Shown: positions 28,439 to 36,845 of the stretch, in pieces
Numbering within the stretch: position 1 is the first letter of the stretch
Layout of the letters: each line of letters starts with the position of its first letter
Assembly (NCBI RefSeq): GCF_014200175.1
Contig: NZ_JACHBD010000001.1
Span: 496,001-560,000, forward strand
Origin: Rhizobium lentis
GTDB lineage: Bacteria > Pseudomonadota > Alphaproteobacteria > Rhizobiales > Rhizobiaceae
Direction: 5' to 3'
Length of the DNA: 64,000 nt
Translations under genes and position numbers: made by a program
Notes under the pieces: model-generated
What the model was told of the DNA's origin: nothing
Seen by the model: the letters and a program-made list of their open reading frames with translations, nothing else
Databases searched by the model: none

Positions 28439-30394
28439 TCAGCATGAGGCTCTCTTGGACTGCAACCGCAACAAATATTCCACAGGGTTGAACGGATCAG
28501 GCCCCGACCGCGGACGCAGGCGCGGCGGCCCTGATATCGGGGCATGGTGATCGAAAGCCGTCTCCATCGTCCCTGCCCCGCTCGTCAGCCCCGGCAATTG
28601 CTGCTGGACACGCTGGACCATCGCTGACACCAGAGTGCCTTCCAAATGCGCCATGCCATCGGCAATCACCGAATCCGTCGTCGTAGCGGCGGATTTCGCA
28701 AGCAAGGTCAGCACGCCGCCCAGGCTCTCGGCCGGCGTTTCGAGATGAAAGCGGTCGACCGGTTCGCAGAGCACGGTTTGCGCGGCCGAGAGCGCCGTTG
28801 CCAGCACCCAAGGCGTCAGCTGCCGGAAGTCGGCGGCAGTGCTTGCCGGTGAGCTGTGGCGCGCTGCCGTCATCGCCACATGGCAATCAATGACCTGCCA
28901 GCCGAAAATGCCTTGTTTCAGCGTCTCGAACACGGCCTCCTCGACCGCCCGATAAAAGGCGACCGGCATCTGGCCGACATCCACTTCGAGCGCGAAGCTG
29001 TTGCCTGCGCCGGCGGGACGCGGCTCGACCCGCAGGCCGACAGTCGCAAGAAACGGATTGGGCTCCTTGAAGAGGATCTGCAGGCCGCTTCCTGTTGCCG
29101 CCGGCGTCTCGGCCAGGATGACCGTACTTTCCTCGAAGCTGGCATCGAGGCCGAAATCCGCCAGCAGGGTCGATTGGATAACCTCCTTCTGCACCTCGCC
29201 GTAGAGCGAGACGAACACCTCGTCGGCCTCTTCGTTCCGGTGCAGGTTGATCAGGGGATCCTGTTCGGCCATCTGGCTTAACGCCAGCCACAGCGCCGCC
29301 CTGTCCGAAGGCCGTCGGGCAAGGACGCGGGTTTCGAGCGTCGGCGGCGCGAAGTGGGCCCTTCCGGTCGAGCCCCGATCGCCGCCCACGGCATCGCCGA
29401 TCCGGGCGCCGGCAAGCCCGCTGACGCGCGCGATCTGTCCGGCTGCAAACCTCTCGGCGCCATGACTGCGCCCGGCCTGAAAGAGCTGGATTGCGGTCAC
29501 CCTTTCCGGGCCCTTCGGCAGATCGAGATATTGCCGAAGCCGCACCGTGCCCGCCGTCAGATACACATAGCTCAGCTTCTCGCCGCCCCAGCCGCGCTCG
29601 ATCTTGAAGATCTTGCCGGCGACCGGCCCATCCGGGTTCGGGCGCCGCTCGGGCAAGATCGCCGTGATGGCCGAAGCTAGCGCCGGCACGCCGGCGCCGG
29701 TCATGGCCGCCCCCGCGAAGACGGGATGCACCAGGCCGCGCGCCACCTGATCGGCCAGAGCGTTGCCGAGCCTTTCCTCCGTCAGGCGCTCAGGGGCGAG
29801 CACATAATCATCGAGCAACACTTCGTCGTTTTCCCCGAGCGCCTCGCAGAGTGCCGAAAAAAGTGGCTCGTTTCCCGGGTCCAGGGCTTCCACCCGGGCA
29901 AGCTTGCTGCCGGCATCGATGACCGAAGACATGGGGATGGGGCGCACCGCGAGCTGCGAGGCAAGCGCCTCCATCACCTCCCCATACCGGGCGCCGAGGC
30001 GATCGACCTTGTTGATAAAAAAGACGAAGGGAACGCCGAGCCGCCGCAGCGCCCGCACCAGCACGCGCGTCTGCGCCTGCACGCCTTCGACCGCCGAAAC
30101 TACGACCACCGCCGCATCCAGCAATCCCAGCACCCGTTCCACCTCGGCGATGAAATCCGGGTGGCCGGGCGTGTCGATCAGATTCACGGTCCTGCCGCCG
30201 ATCGCGAACGACACCACCGCGGCCCGGATCGTGATGCCGCGCTGCCGTTCGAGTTCGAGCGTATCCGTCTGTGTATCGCCGCTATCGACGCTGCCGGGCT
30301 TGTCGATGACGCCGGCGTTAAAAAGCAGTCTTTCGGTAAGGCTAGTCTTGCCTGCATCCACATGGGCGAGGATGCCCAGATTCATAGTTCGCAT
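28439..30394 (-). CDS. TetM/TetW/TetO-like ribosomal protection GTPase
   Basis: 651 residues, close to the 639 of TetM. GTPase motifs are in place: G1 AHVDAGKTS (10-18), G2 RGITI (52-56), G3 DTPGH (74-78) and G4 NKVD (128-131). Domains II-V follow, with EADEVFVSLYGEVQKEV and the KEPNPFLATVGLRVEP segment of domains III-IV. Such proteins displace tetracycline from the ribosome by acting like elongation factor G. Many alphaproteobacteria carry a chromosomal relative not shown to give resistance, so the drug phenotype is uncertain. Base composition matches neighbours, so recent transfer is not indicated. Confidence 0.88.
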   Translation of the reverse strand: MRTMNLGILAHVDAGKTSLTERLLFNAGVIDKPGSVDSGDTQTDTLELERQRGITIRAAVVSFAIGGRTVNLIDTPGHPDFIAEVERVLGLLDAAVVVVSAVEGVQAQTRVLVRALRRLGVPFVFFINKVDRLGARYGEVMEALASQLAVRPIPMSSVIDAGSKLARVEALDPGNEPLFSALCEALGENDEVLLDDYVLAPERLTEERLGNALADQVARGLVHPVFAGAAMTGAGVPALASAITAILPERRPNPDGPVAGKIFKIERGWGGEKLSYVYLTAGTVRLRQYLDLPKGPERVTAIQLFQAGRSHGAERFAAGQIARVSGLAGARIGDAVGGDRGSTGRAHFAPPTLETRVLARRPSDRAALWLALSQMAEQDPLINLHRNEEADEVFVSLYGEVQKEVIQSTLLADFGLDASFEESTVILAETPAATGSGLQILFKEPNPFLATVGLRVEPRPAGAGNSFALEVDVGQMPVAFYRAVEEAVFETLKQGIFGWQVIDCHVAMTAARHSSPASTAADFRQLTPWVLATALSAAQTVLCEPVDRFHLETPAESLGGVLTLLAKSAATTTDSVIADGMAHLEGTLVSAMVQRVQQQLPGLTSGAGTMETAFDHHAPISGPPRLRPRSGPDPFNPVEYLLRLQSKRASC

Positions 30395-30775
30395 GAACCA
30401 CCATCTTCTCAGAAATTCGGATGTGATTTTCGTGAGAAGTGAGTCGGCGCATTGGAACCTCTATCCGTTGTTACGATGGATGCGGCATCCCGGTGATGGG
30501 GAGACGCGGGCGGGATGCTAAGGGCGGGTGGTGAGATGTGTCAAGGTTGGGCGTGCGCGCCCCGGCACACCGATCAGCCCTCATGGTGAGGATGAGGAGC
30601 AAAGCAATCGATCCAGCGAATCGATTGCAGCGATGAACGGAGGGCCGTCTCGAACCAAGAGGGCGGGTGGCTGGGCGGCATCCGATATCGCAAGGTAAAT
30701 CGGCGGTGGCCGGCCTCGTCCTTCGAGGCCCCTTCGGGGCACCTCAGGATGAGGCCGGAGAGGCGGCGCAGGAAC
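30395..30775. repeat. Non-coding region with palindromic repeat fragments
   Basis: 381 bases between the ribosomal protection and NADH dehydrogenase genes. It holds CCTCATGGTGAGGATGAGG near 30577-30597 and, at about 30714-30755, the dyad GGCCTCGTCCTTCGAGGCC followed by CCTTCGGGG and CACCTCAGGATGAGGCC. A related CACCTCAGCATGAGG fragment is at 28435-28449. These resemble common rhizobial intergenic repeats. AATCGATCCAGCGAATCGATT (30606-30626) is a further dyad. No gene is supported. Confidence 0.6.
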
Positions 30776-32041
30776 CTACCCCTCCTCCCGCATCGTCTCC
30801 CGCTGCGTAATGAGCCGGGCGCTGTGCTGGCCGCTCAAATAGATCCACAGCCAGTTCCAGGCGACAGCAAAGCGCGAGCGGGTGCCGATCAGGAAGTAGA
30901 TATGGGCGATGCCCCAGATCCACCAGGCGATCCAGCCCTTGAGCTTGATCCGGCCGAAATCGATGATTGCCGCACTCTGGCCGATCGTTGCCAGGCTGCC
31001 CTGATGCCAATATTTGAAAGGCGCAGGCGCCGGTTTGCCGGACAGGCGGGCGCGGATGACTTTTGCCACATAGCCGCCCTGTTGCTTGGCGGCGGGCGCT
31101 ATGCCGGGCACGGGCTTGCCATCCTCCCGCATGACAGAGGCCGTATCACCGATAATGAAGACATCAGGCAGGCCCGGCGCGCTCAGATCCTTCTCGACGA
31201 TGGCGCGCCCTGCACGGTCGGCTGGAATATCGAGCCACCGCGCCGCCGGTGAGGCGGTGACGCCCGCCGCCCAGACAATCGTGCGGCTGGGCGTGAAAGT
31301 CTCGCCGATTCGGACACCGTCGGCGCTGCACTCGGTGACCGGCTTGCCAAGAAGCACCTCGACCCCCAGTTTCTCCAGCGCCTTTTGCGCATAGGCCGAG
31401 AGCTCTTCGGCGAAGGTCGGCAGCACCCGCGGGCCAGCCTCGACGAGCACCACACGGGTCTTGCGCGTATCGATATTGCGGAATTCCTTCGGCAGCGTGA
31501 AATGCGCGAGCTCGGCGATGATGCCGGCCAGCTCGACGCCGGTCGGCCCCGCGCCGACGATGGTGAAGGTCAGAAGCGCGTCGCGCACGGCGGGATCGGT
31601 CTCCATCTCCGCCTTCTCGAAGGCGAGCAGCACGCGCCGGCGGATCGTCGTCGCATCCTCCAGCGTCTTCAGGCCGGGCGCCACCGGCTCCCATTCGTCA
31701 TGGCCGAAATAGGCATGCGTTGCCCCGGTCGCCAGCACCAGCGTGTCGTAACCCAGAGTCATGCCGTTGCGGAGGGATACCGTCTTGGTGCTGCTGTCGA
31801 CACCGGTGACCTCGCCGAGCAGCACTGTCACGTCGGGCCGGTCGGCATAGAGGCGGCGGATCGGCCAGGCGATCTCCGAGGTGGAAAGGATGGTCGTCGC
31901 CACCTGATAGAGCAGCGGCTGGAAGAGATGATGATTGCGCCGGTCGACGAGCGTGATCCTCACGCCTGCGCCCTTCAACCCGTTGACGAGCTGCAGCCCG
32001 CCGAAACCGCCGCCGACAACCACGACATGATGATCGCTCAT
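30776..32041 (-). CDS. ndh: Type II NADH:quinone oxidoreductase
   Basis: 421 residues. The FAD-binding loop VVVVGGGFGGLQLVNGL opens the protein and the NADH-binding loop FTIVGAGPTGVELAG lies at about 164-178; ATGATHAYFG and AAKQQGGYVAKVIRARL are typical of NDH-2. DVFIIGDTASV is the third FAD contact. The C-terminal 60 residues are amphipathic and would attach it to the inner face of the cytoplasmic membrane. It passes electrons from NADH to quinone without pumping protons. Stands alone, with 242 bases of non-coding DNA upstream. Confidence 0.95.
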   Translation of the reverse strand: MSDHHVVVVGGGFGGLQLVNGLKGAGVRITLVDRRNHHLFQPLLYQVATTILSTSEIAWPIRRLYADRPDVTVLLGEVTGVDSSTKTVSLRNGMTLGYDTLVLATGATHAYFGHDEWEPVAPGLKTLEDATTIRRRVLLAFEKAEMETDPAVRDALLTFTIVGAGPTGVELAGIIAELAHFTLPKEFRNIDTRKTRVVLVEAGPRVLPTFAEELSAYAQKALEKLGVEVLLGKPVTECSADGVRIGETFTPSRTIVWAAGVTASPAARWLDIPADRAGRAIVEKDLSAPGLPDVFIIGDTASVMREDGKPVPGIAPAAKQQGGYVAKVIRARLSGKPAPAPFKYWHQGSLATIGQSAAIIDFGRIKLKGWIAWWIWGIAHIYFLIGTRSRFAVAWNWLWIYLSGQHSARLITQRETMREEG

Positions 32042-32283
32042 GACCTGCCCCTTTGCGTATTTCGCTGAAAGCCAATGTGGCCTTCACCGCAAAGGTTGCA
32101 ACCGCCGTTTCGGCATGCCTGCCTTGCGCTGGCGGCAATCGAGGGCACTCGGAATTATCGGCTTTCAGGGGATCGAGCCCGATGGAGGTTGTGGAGCGGA
32201 GACGCAGTTATCAGTGCCCACGCCAAACCTCGATTGAGGAGCGGCCTGGAACCAGTTCACAGATCAGATGTGTACCCTGCCTA

Positions 32284-32820
32284 TCAATAGGGACCGAGGC
32301 ACTGGCGACGGGGTCCGTTATAGGGCTGGAACGTATTGTCGAATGCCCTGTACGAACGGTAGCGCGCATAGCACCAGGCCTGGTGGCTCCCGCCCCCGCC
32401 ATAATAGGCAGACGACGCATAGGCGCGGTAGGGCCGGCCATAATAGCGATAAGGCGAACCGTAAAAGCCATAAGGCCGGCCATAATAGCCGTAGGGCCGG
32501 CCATAATAGCGGTAGGGCGAGCCGTAATAGCCATAGGGTGAGCCGTAGTACGAGCCGTAATAGGGCTGGGCCAATGCGCCGCCTATGATCGTACCGACGG
32601 CCAGACCACCCAAGGCCCAGCCCCAGCCCGATCCATGACCGTGATGGTAACCACCATGATGGCCGCCATGCCAGCGGCCGTGGCCGCCATGCCATTGCAC
32701 GTTCTCTATCGGTTGCTGAGGTTCGATTCTGGGCGGGTTAATAGCCGGAAACGCCTGAGCCGGCGTGACGCCGGGGATACCTATGATCAAGCATAACGCG
32801 GCGACGGTTAGCTTTCTCAT
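32284..32820 (-). CDS. BA14K-family surface/periplasmic protein with glycine-tyrosine repeats
   Basis: 178 residues. A signal peptide [23 protein letters not shown] is followed by a His/Gly-rich stretch, one short hydrophobic helix ([17 protein letters not shown]) and about 60 residues of imperfect YYG-SPY/RPY repeats. The C-terminus [29 protein letters not shown] is the BA14K signature (two cysteines), named from a Brucella immunogenic lectin-like protein. Family members are found across Rhizobiales. GAGGAGAA precedes the start. The repeat tract suggests cell-surface or matrix contact; role unproven. Confidence 0.9.
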   Translation of the reverse strand: MRKLTVAALCLIIGIPGVTPAQAFPAINPPRIEPQQPIENVQWHGGHGRWHGGHHGGYHHGHGSGWGWALGGLAVGTIIGGALAQPYYGSYYGSPYGYYGSPYRYYGRPYGYYGRPYGFYGSPYRYYGRPYRAYASSAYYGGGGSHQAWCYARYRSYRAFDNTFQPYNGPRRQCLGPY

Positions 32821-32946
32821 GACTGTTCTCCTCTACTGCTCCAAGAGGAGAGACTATCCTCCCCTCCTCCTGAACCAAAGGTGAACGTAGTATGTCTGAA
32901 AACGTTCCATGTCGAGGCAAGTTAATCGCTGCGACGGCTCGAAGGA

Positions 32947-33504
32947 TCATCGGCTCTTCAGGCAATCGAGCCTTGCTTTCTCCAGGAGGTTATAGACTTG
33001 CCGCACGCTATCGATCCCCAAAAGCTGAGGGTCCCTCGACAGGCTGGGCGTCCAAACTCCCGCCGTTTTGTACCGCTGCGGGGAAGACACGCCGAATGTG
33101 ATCGTCCCCGTTCCTAAGCTGCCCTCTTCCAGATTGATCGACGGCAGCAGCTCGAGTTGGGTGGCAGAGAAATTCGGAAGCAAACCGCTTCTGCGAATGA
33201 TGACCCGCCGGTCGGTCAGCGCGTATTCCGTCCGAGCCCGCACGGCCGCATCAACGACAAAGCGTCCGGCAATCAAATAAAGTCCTATCAGAACGAACGG
33301 GATACCCCATAGGCGCATGAATACAGGCGTCCCCGGCGTCGTCCAAACGCTCGTCTCCCAGAAGAGAGCAAAGCCGCCCCAAAAAAGCGAGAAGGGAACC
33401 AGGGCGAAATCCCATCTTGTCAGACGAAATCCCTGTGCGGGACGGCCGGACCAAAGAAGCCTTTCTCCGGGCAGGAAATAGCTATGAATATCGCCAATGC
33501 TCAT
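32947..33504 (-). CDS. Bacterial PH-domain membrane protein
   Basis: 185 residues. FLPGERLLWSGRPAQGFRLTRWD is the typical opening of bPH2-type proteins, followed by two helices (FALVPFSLFWGGFALFW and PFVLIGLYLIAGRFVVD) and the PH-like sheet EYALTDRRVIIRRSGLL...SINLEEGSLGTGTITFG. Proteins of this kind sit in the membrane with an exposed PH-like domain; their ligand is unknown. The ribosome site is weak. Its C-terminus lies 125 bases from the BA14K gene on the same strand. Confidence 0.85.
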   Translation of the reverse strand: MSIGDIHSYFLPGERLLWSGRPAQGFRLTRWDFALVPFSLFWGGFALFWETSVWTTPGTPVFMRLWGIPFVLIGLYLIAGRFVVDAAVRARTEYALTDRRVIIRRSGLLPNFSATQLELLPSINLEEGSLGTGTITFGVSSPQRYKTAGVWTPSLSRDPQLLGIDSVRQVYNLLEKARLDCLKSR

Positions 33505-33530
33505 ATTATCAGAGCCCTCAAAATGCCGGC

Positions 33531-33995
33531 TTACCGCGCATAACCCACGGGTATCGCCATTCCGTGTTTCAATTCTTCCATCGAGATCGAGGCCGAGACG
33601 TCGAAGAGTTCCAGCTTGCGCACGATCTGCTTGTAGATGACATCGTAATGCTCGACGCGCGGCAGCACGATTTTCAGGATGTAGTCGTGATTGCCGGTCA
33701 GCCGGTGCGCCTCGACGATTTCGGGGATGTCGCCGATAATCCGGCGGAAGGTTTCCGTCCAGTCGTCCGAGTGGTGCGCCGTCTTGACGAGGGCGAAGAC
33801 CGTCGTCGGCACGCCCATGCGTTCGCGGTCAAGCACGATGATGCGCCGGGCGATATGGCCGCTTTCTTCCAGCCGCTGAATGCGCCGCGAGCAGGCCGAC
33901 ACCGACAGCGCCACGCGCTCGGCAAGATCGGTTACAGATATGCCGGCATTCTTCTGCAGCATGTCGAGAATGCGTCTGTCACGATCATCAAGCAT
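33531..33995 (-). CDS. Lrp/AsnC-family transcriptional regulator
   Basis: 154 residues from ATG 33995; a TTG nine codons upstream is less likely. HTH: NAGISVTDLAERVALSVSACSRRIQRLEESG (about 16-46), then the RAM effector domain with GNHDYILKIVLPRVEHYD. Lrp-type proteins sense amino acids. It diverges from an aspartate/glutamate-racemase-family gene, which is its likely target; its ligand may be the racemase substrate. Start-to-start distance is about 154 bp. Confidence 0.92.
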   Translation of the reverse strand: MLDDRDRRILDMLQKNAGISVTDLAERVALSVSACSRRIQRLEESGHIARRIIVLDRERMGVPTTVFALVKTAHHSDDWTETFRRIIGDIPEIVEAHRLTGNHDYILKIVLPRVEHYDVIYKQIVRKLELFDVSASISMEELKHGMAIPVGYAR

Positions 33996-34149
33996 TGTGT
34001 GAAATGAACCCTGCGCTCTCAATTTGCGTCATTTGGCCAATCGATGCAAAATAATAGCACCCCTTCCTCATAAAGGACAAACAATGCAAACGCGCCGCGC
34101 GACCATTGAGGCATCATTTTCGAAACTCGAAGCATGGGAGCACGGAGAG

Positions 34150-34869
34150 ATGGAAACGATCGGCCTGATAGGCGGCATGAGTTTCGAAAGTTCGGCGGTT
34201 TACTACCGTCTGATCAACGAGATGGTGCGCGCGCGCCGCGGCGGCCTCGCCTCGGCAGAACTCATTCTGCATTCAGTCAATTTCGAGGAGATCGTCGCGC
34301 TTCAGAAGGCCGGCGACTGGGCTGGAGCGTCCCGCCGCCTCGGCGAGGTGGCCGAGCGCCTGCAGGCTGCCGGCGCCGGCTGCATTTTGATCTGCACCAA
34401 CACCATGCATCTGATCGCCGATAAGGTCGCCGCAAAACTGTCCGTGCCGCTGATCCACATCATCGACGAAACGGCGAAATCGCTGCGTGCCGCTGGCCAC
34501 AAGCGGCCGCTGCTGCTTGCAACCCGCTACACGATGGAGCACGGCTTCTATACCGACCGCATGAAAAGCCTTGGCCTCGATATCATGGTGCCAGACGCTG
34601 CCGACCGCGCCACCGTGCACGACATCATCTTCAACGAACTCTGCGCCGGCCAGGTGCGCGACAGCTCGCGCGACAAGCTGATCGACATCATTGACCGCGC
34701 CGTGGAGCACGGCGCCGATAGCATCATCCTCGGCTGCACCGAGATCTGCCTGATCCTCGACCCCAACCGCCTGCCGCTGCCGGGCTTCGACACCACCGCG
34801 ATCCACGCAAAGGCTGCAGTCGATTTCGCCCTTGGCACGGAGGACGCGGAGGCGGAAGAGGCTGCGTGA
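34150..34869 (+). CDS. Aspartate/glutamate racemase family protein
   Basis: 239 residues from ATG 34150, where the family start METIGLIGGMSFESSAVYYRLINE aligns and GGGAG lies nine bases upstream. An ATG at 34084 with AAAGGA would add 22 residues. Catalytic cysteines appear in CILICTNTMHLIAD and IILGCTEICLIL, the pair used for proton abstraction without cofactor, and RHGFYTDRMK-like YTMEHGFYTDRMKSLG is the conserved middle. It most resembles YgeA-type broad racemases. Divergent from the Lrp gene, which probably controls it. Confidence 0.88.
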   Translation: METIGLIGGMSFESSAVYYRLINEMVRARRGGLASAELILHSVNFEEIVALQKAGDWAGASRRLGEVAERLQAAGAGCILICTNTMHLIADKVAAKLSVPLIHIIDETAKSLRAAGHKRPLLLATRYTMEHGFYTDRMKSLGLDIMVPDAADRATVHDIIFNELCAGQVRDSSRDKLIDIIDRAVEHGADSIILGCTEICLILDPNRLPLPGFDTTAIHAKAAVDFALGTEDAEAEEAA

Positions 34870-34880
34870 GGCAGCTTTAA

Positions 34881-34903
34881 TTTAGTTGACTAGGTCAACT
34901 AAA
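34881..34903. promoter_or_regulatory. Perfect inverted repeat, probable MarR-type operator
   Basis: TTTAGTTGAC and GTCAACTAAA form a perfect ten-base inverted repeat around TAG. This is the size and AT content typical of MarR-family operators. It lies between the racemase gene and the MarR-GNAT gene, 193 bases upstream of the latter, so control of that gene is inferred. The repeat immediately follows the racemase stop. Confidence 0.65.
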
Positions 34904-34963
34904 TGCATGACAAAGATCTTCTATCCGCAGACCTTGGTTGGTTCGCGAGCCTGATCTTCTTAC

Positions 34964-35048
34964 TCGACGTCATCCTCGGCCTTGTGCCAGGATCTGTTGC
35001 CCTATCGACCGGAGGCAGATGCTCGGGACAAGAGCATGACGGAAGGGT
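34964..35048 (-). repeat. RIME-like intergenic mosaic element, copy B (inverted)
   Basis: About 85 bases matching copies A and C when read on the minus strand: ATGCTCTTGTCCCGAGCAT, a short spacer, then ATCCTGGCACAAGGCCGAGGAT. The arms are less perfect than in copy C. It lies between the MarR-type dyad and the MarR-GNAT gene, so it may separate the operator from the start. Confidence 0.7.
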
Positions 35049-35095
35049 GAGTGGCCAACTTGCCATCAGCATGAGGTCTTCTTCCGGAGATCACC

Positions 35096-36013
35096 ATGCC
35101 CGATACCGCCCTCATCGAAACCGCCCGCGATTTCAACCGCTTCTATACGAATTTCCTCGGCCTGCTGAACAAGGCCTATCTCGACTCGCCCTACACGCTG
35201 ACGGGCGCCCGCATTCTCTTCGAGATCGGTTCGCATGACGGCATCAGCGCCACCGCGCTTGTCCGCGACCTGCATCTCGATCCGGCCTATCTCAGCCGCA
35301 TCCTCAAGCGCTTCCGCGCTGAGGGACTGATCGAAACCAGCCCCGATCCGGCCGATCTGCGCAGCCAGATCATCACCGTCACCGAGCGGGGATATACACA
35401 ATTCGAGGAACTCGGCCGGCGCGCCAATGCGCAGATCGCCGCCCGTTTCGACAATCTTGCGACCGGCGAGCCGCAGGCGGTCGTCTCCGCCATGGACACG
35501 ATCCGCACCCTGCTCGACCCCGCGGCTAAACCCGCCCCCGCCGTCATCCGCGCCCACCGCGCCGGCGATATCGGCTGGATCGTGCAGAGCCAGGGGCGAT
35601 TCTATGCCGAAGAATATGGCTGGGACCTGCGTTTCGAGGCGCTGGTCGCCGAAGTCGCCGGAAAATTCCTCGCCAATTTCGATCCCGAGAAAGAATATTG
35701 CTGGATCGCCGAACGTGGCGGCGTCAATGTCGGCTCCGTCCTCGTCGCCAATGGCGGCGACGGCGTTGCCAAGCTGCGGCTGCTCTATGTCGACAAGGCG
35801 GCCCGCGGTCTCGGGCTCGGCAAGCTGTTGGTCGACGAATGCATCCGCTTTTGCCGCCAGAAGGGTTACCGCGAGCTTTCGCTCTGGACCAACGACATGC
35901 TGGAGACCGCCCGCGCCATCTATATCAAGGCCGGATTCCGGCTTGTCTCCGAGGAGAGACATCGCATGTTCGGCCCCGAGGCAACCGGTCAAACCTGGGT
36001 TCTCACCCTCTGA
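35096..36013 (+). CDS. MarR-GNAT bifunctional regulator/N-acetyltransferase
   Basis: 305 residues. N-terminal MarR winged helix at about 5-140 (LTGARILFEIGSHDGISATALVRDLHLDPAYLSRILKRFRAEGLIE, then DPADLRSQIITVTERG), C-terminal GNAT domain from about 150 with LRLLYVDKAARGLGLGKLLVDECIRFCRQKGY (acetyl-CoA loop) and LWTNDMLETARAIYIKAGFRLVSEERH. GGAGAT precedes the start. Fusion of MarR with GNAT is common in rhizobia, and these proteins may acetylate an inducer. The dyad at 34881-34903 may be its operator. Confidence 0.93.
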   Translation: MPDTALIETARDFNRFYTNFLGLLNKAYLDSPYTLTGARILFEIGSHDGISATALVRDLHLDPAYLSRILKRFRAEGLIETSPDPADLRSQIITVTERGYTQFEELGRRANAQIAARFDNLATGEPQAVVSAMDTIRTLLDPAAKPAPAVIRAHRAGDIGWIVQSQGRFYAEEYGWDLRFEALVAEVAGKFLANFDPEKEYCWIAERGGVNVGSVLVANGGDGVAKLRLLYVDKAARGLGLGKLLVDECIRFCRQKGYRELSLWTNDMLETARAIYIKAGFRLVSEERHRMFGPEATGQTWVLTL

Positions 36014-36056
36014 ATCTCTGCGTCGCAAAAGTTTCGCTTGATTTGGAAACGATCAT

Positions 36057-36070
36057 TCCCTAATTAGGGA
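36057..36070. promoter_or_regulatory. Perfect 14-bp palindrome upstream of TetR gene
   Basis: TCCCTAATTAGGGA is its own reverse complement, ending three bases before the TetR ATG at 36074, where it also supplies AGGGA as a ribosome site. A second weaker dyad, GGAAACGATCATTCC, overlaps it at 36045-36059. Both could be TetR operators; autorepression is the simplest inference. Confidence 0.5.
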
Positions 36071-36073
36071 GAC

Positions 36074-36691
36074 ATGAACGCAACGACCCTTCACGAGAAG
36101 ACCCGAAGCCGCGGCCGCCCGCGGGAATTCGACGCGGAGGCTGCACTCGATGCCGCCCTGCGCGTCTTTTCCGAGCGCGGCTACCACGCCGCCTCGATCA
36201 GCGAGCTCACCGAAGCCATGGGGCTCGCCGCCGGCAGCGTCTACAAGGCGTTCGGCGACAAGCGCGGCATCTTCCTCGCGGCATTCGACCGTTACCGCGC
36301 CGTGCGCCGCGGCCTGCTCGACGCCAGGCTCGCCGACGCCGAGCGCGGCCGCGACAAGCTCCATGCACTGATCACCTTCTTTGCCGGCTCGTCCCATGGT
36401 GAAATCGGCAGGCAGGGCTGCCTCGTCGTCGGCAGCGCCGGTGACCTCGCCCTCTTCGACGAGGAGGCGGCCGAACGCGTCGCCACCGCCTTCATCACCG
36501 ACGAGGCGTTTTTGGCCGACCTGATCCGTCTCGGCCAATCCGACGGCTCGATTTCTTCGGATGTCGATGTCTCTGCCACATCGCTGGCGCTGCTCTGCCT
36601 CACCAAGGGCATGCGCGTCATCGGCAAGACGGGCCGCAGCGGCGAAGAAGTGGCGGCCGCCGCCGAAGCCGCGATGAAACTGGTGACATGA
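36074..36691 (+). CDS. TetR/AcrR-family transcriptional regulator
   Basis: 205 residues. The HTH YHAASISELTEAMGLAAGSVYKAFGDKRGIFLAAFDRYRA (about 37-76) is preceded by RGRPREFD, typical of the NemR-like group. GCLVVGSAGDLA and EEVAAAAEAAMKLVT end the ligand domain. AGGGAGA precedes the ATG. An MFS pump gene follows on the same strand after a 154-bp spacer, so the pair is probably an efflux regulator and its target. Confidence 0.92.
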   Translation: MNATTLHEKTRSRGRPREFDAEAALDAALRVFSERGYHAASISELTEAMGLAAGSVYKAFGDKRGIFLAAFDRYRAVRRGLLDARLADAERGRDKLHALITFFAGSSHGEIGRQGCLVVGSAGDLALFDEEAAERVATAFITDEAFLADLIRLGQSDGSISSDVDVSATSLALLCLTKGMRVIGKTGRSGEEVAAAAEAAMKLVT

Positions 36692-36702
36692 CACCCCGGA
36701 GG

Positions 36703-36766
36703 GTGCTCGGCACTCCAGGAGTTCCCAGCATTCCCAGGAGTGCTCGGCACTCCGGGAGTGCTCGCC
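36703..36766. repeat. Short tandem repeat array, 18-19 bp period
   Basis: Three and a half imperfect units: GTGCTCGGCACTCCAGGA (36703), GTTCCCAGCATTCCCAGGA (36721), GTGCTCGGCACTCCGGGA (36740) and a partial unit from 36758. The unit core GTGCTCGGCAC is self-complementary, so each could form a small hairpin. It lies between the TetR and MFS genes, where it could affect read-through. Confidence 0.75.
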
Positions 36767-36845
36767 CTCGCGCCGCGGCAGGAAGCGGGTGGCCGGCGGC
36801 AAGACGATTTTACGACTAATCCTTTCAATCATACCGGAGTTTTTG

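Noticed and set aside
33993..34022. TTG-started longer Lrp protein
   Set aside because: ATG 33995 gives the usual Lrp length and N-terminus; the extension has no family match.
36703..36766. CRISPR-like array
   Set aside because: Units are contiguous without unique spacers and there are no cas genes.
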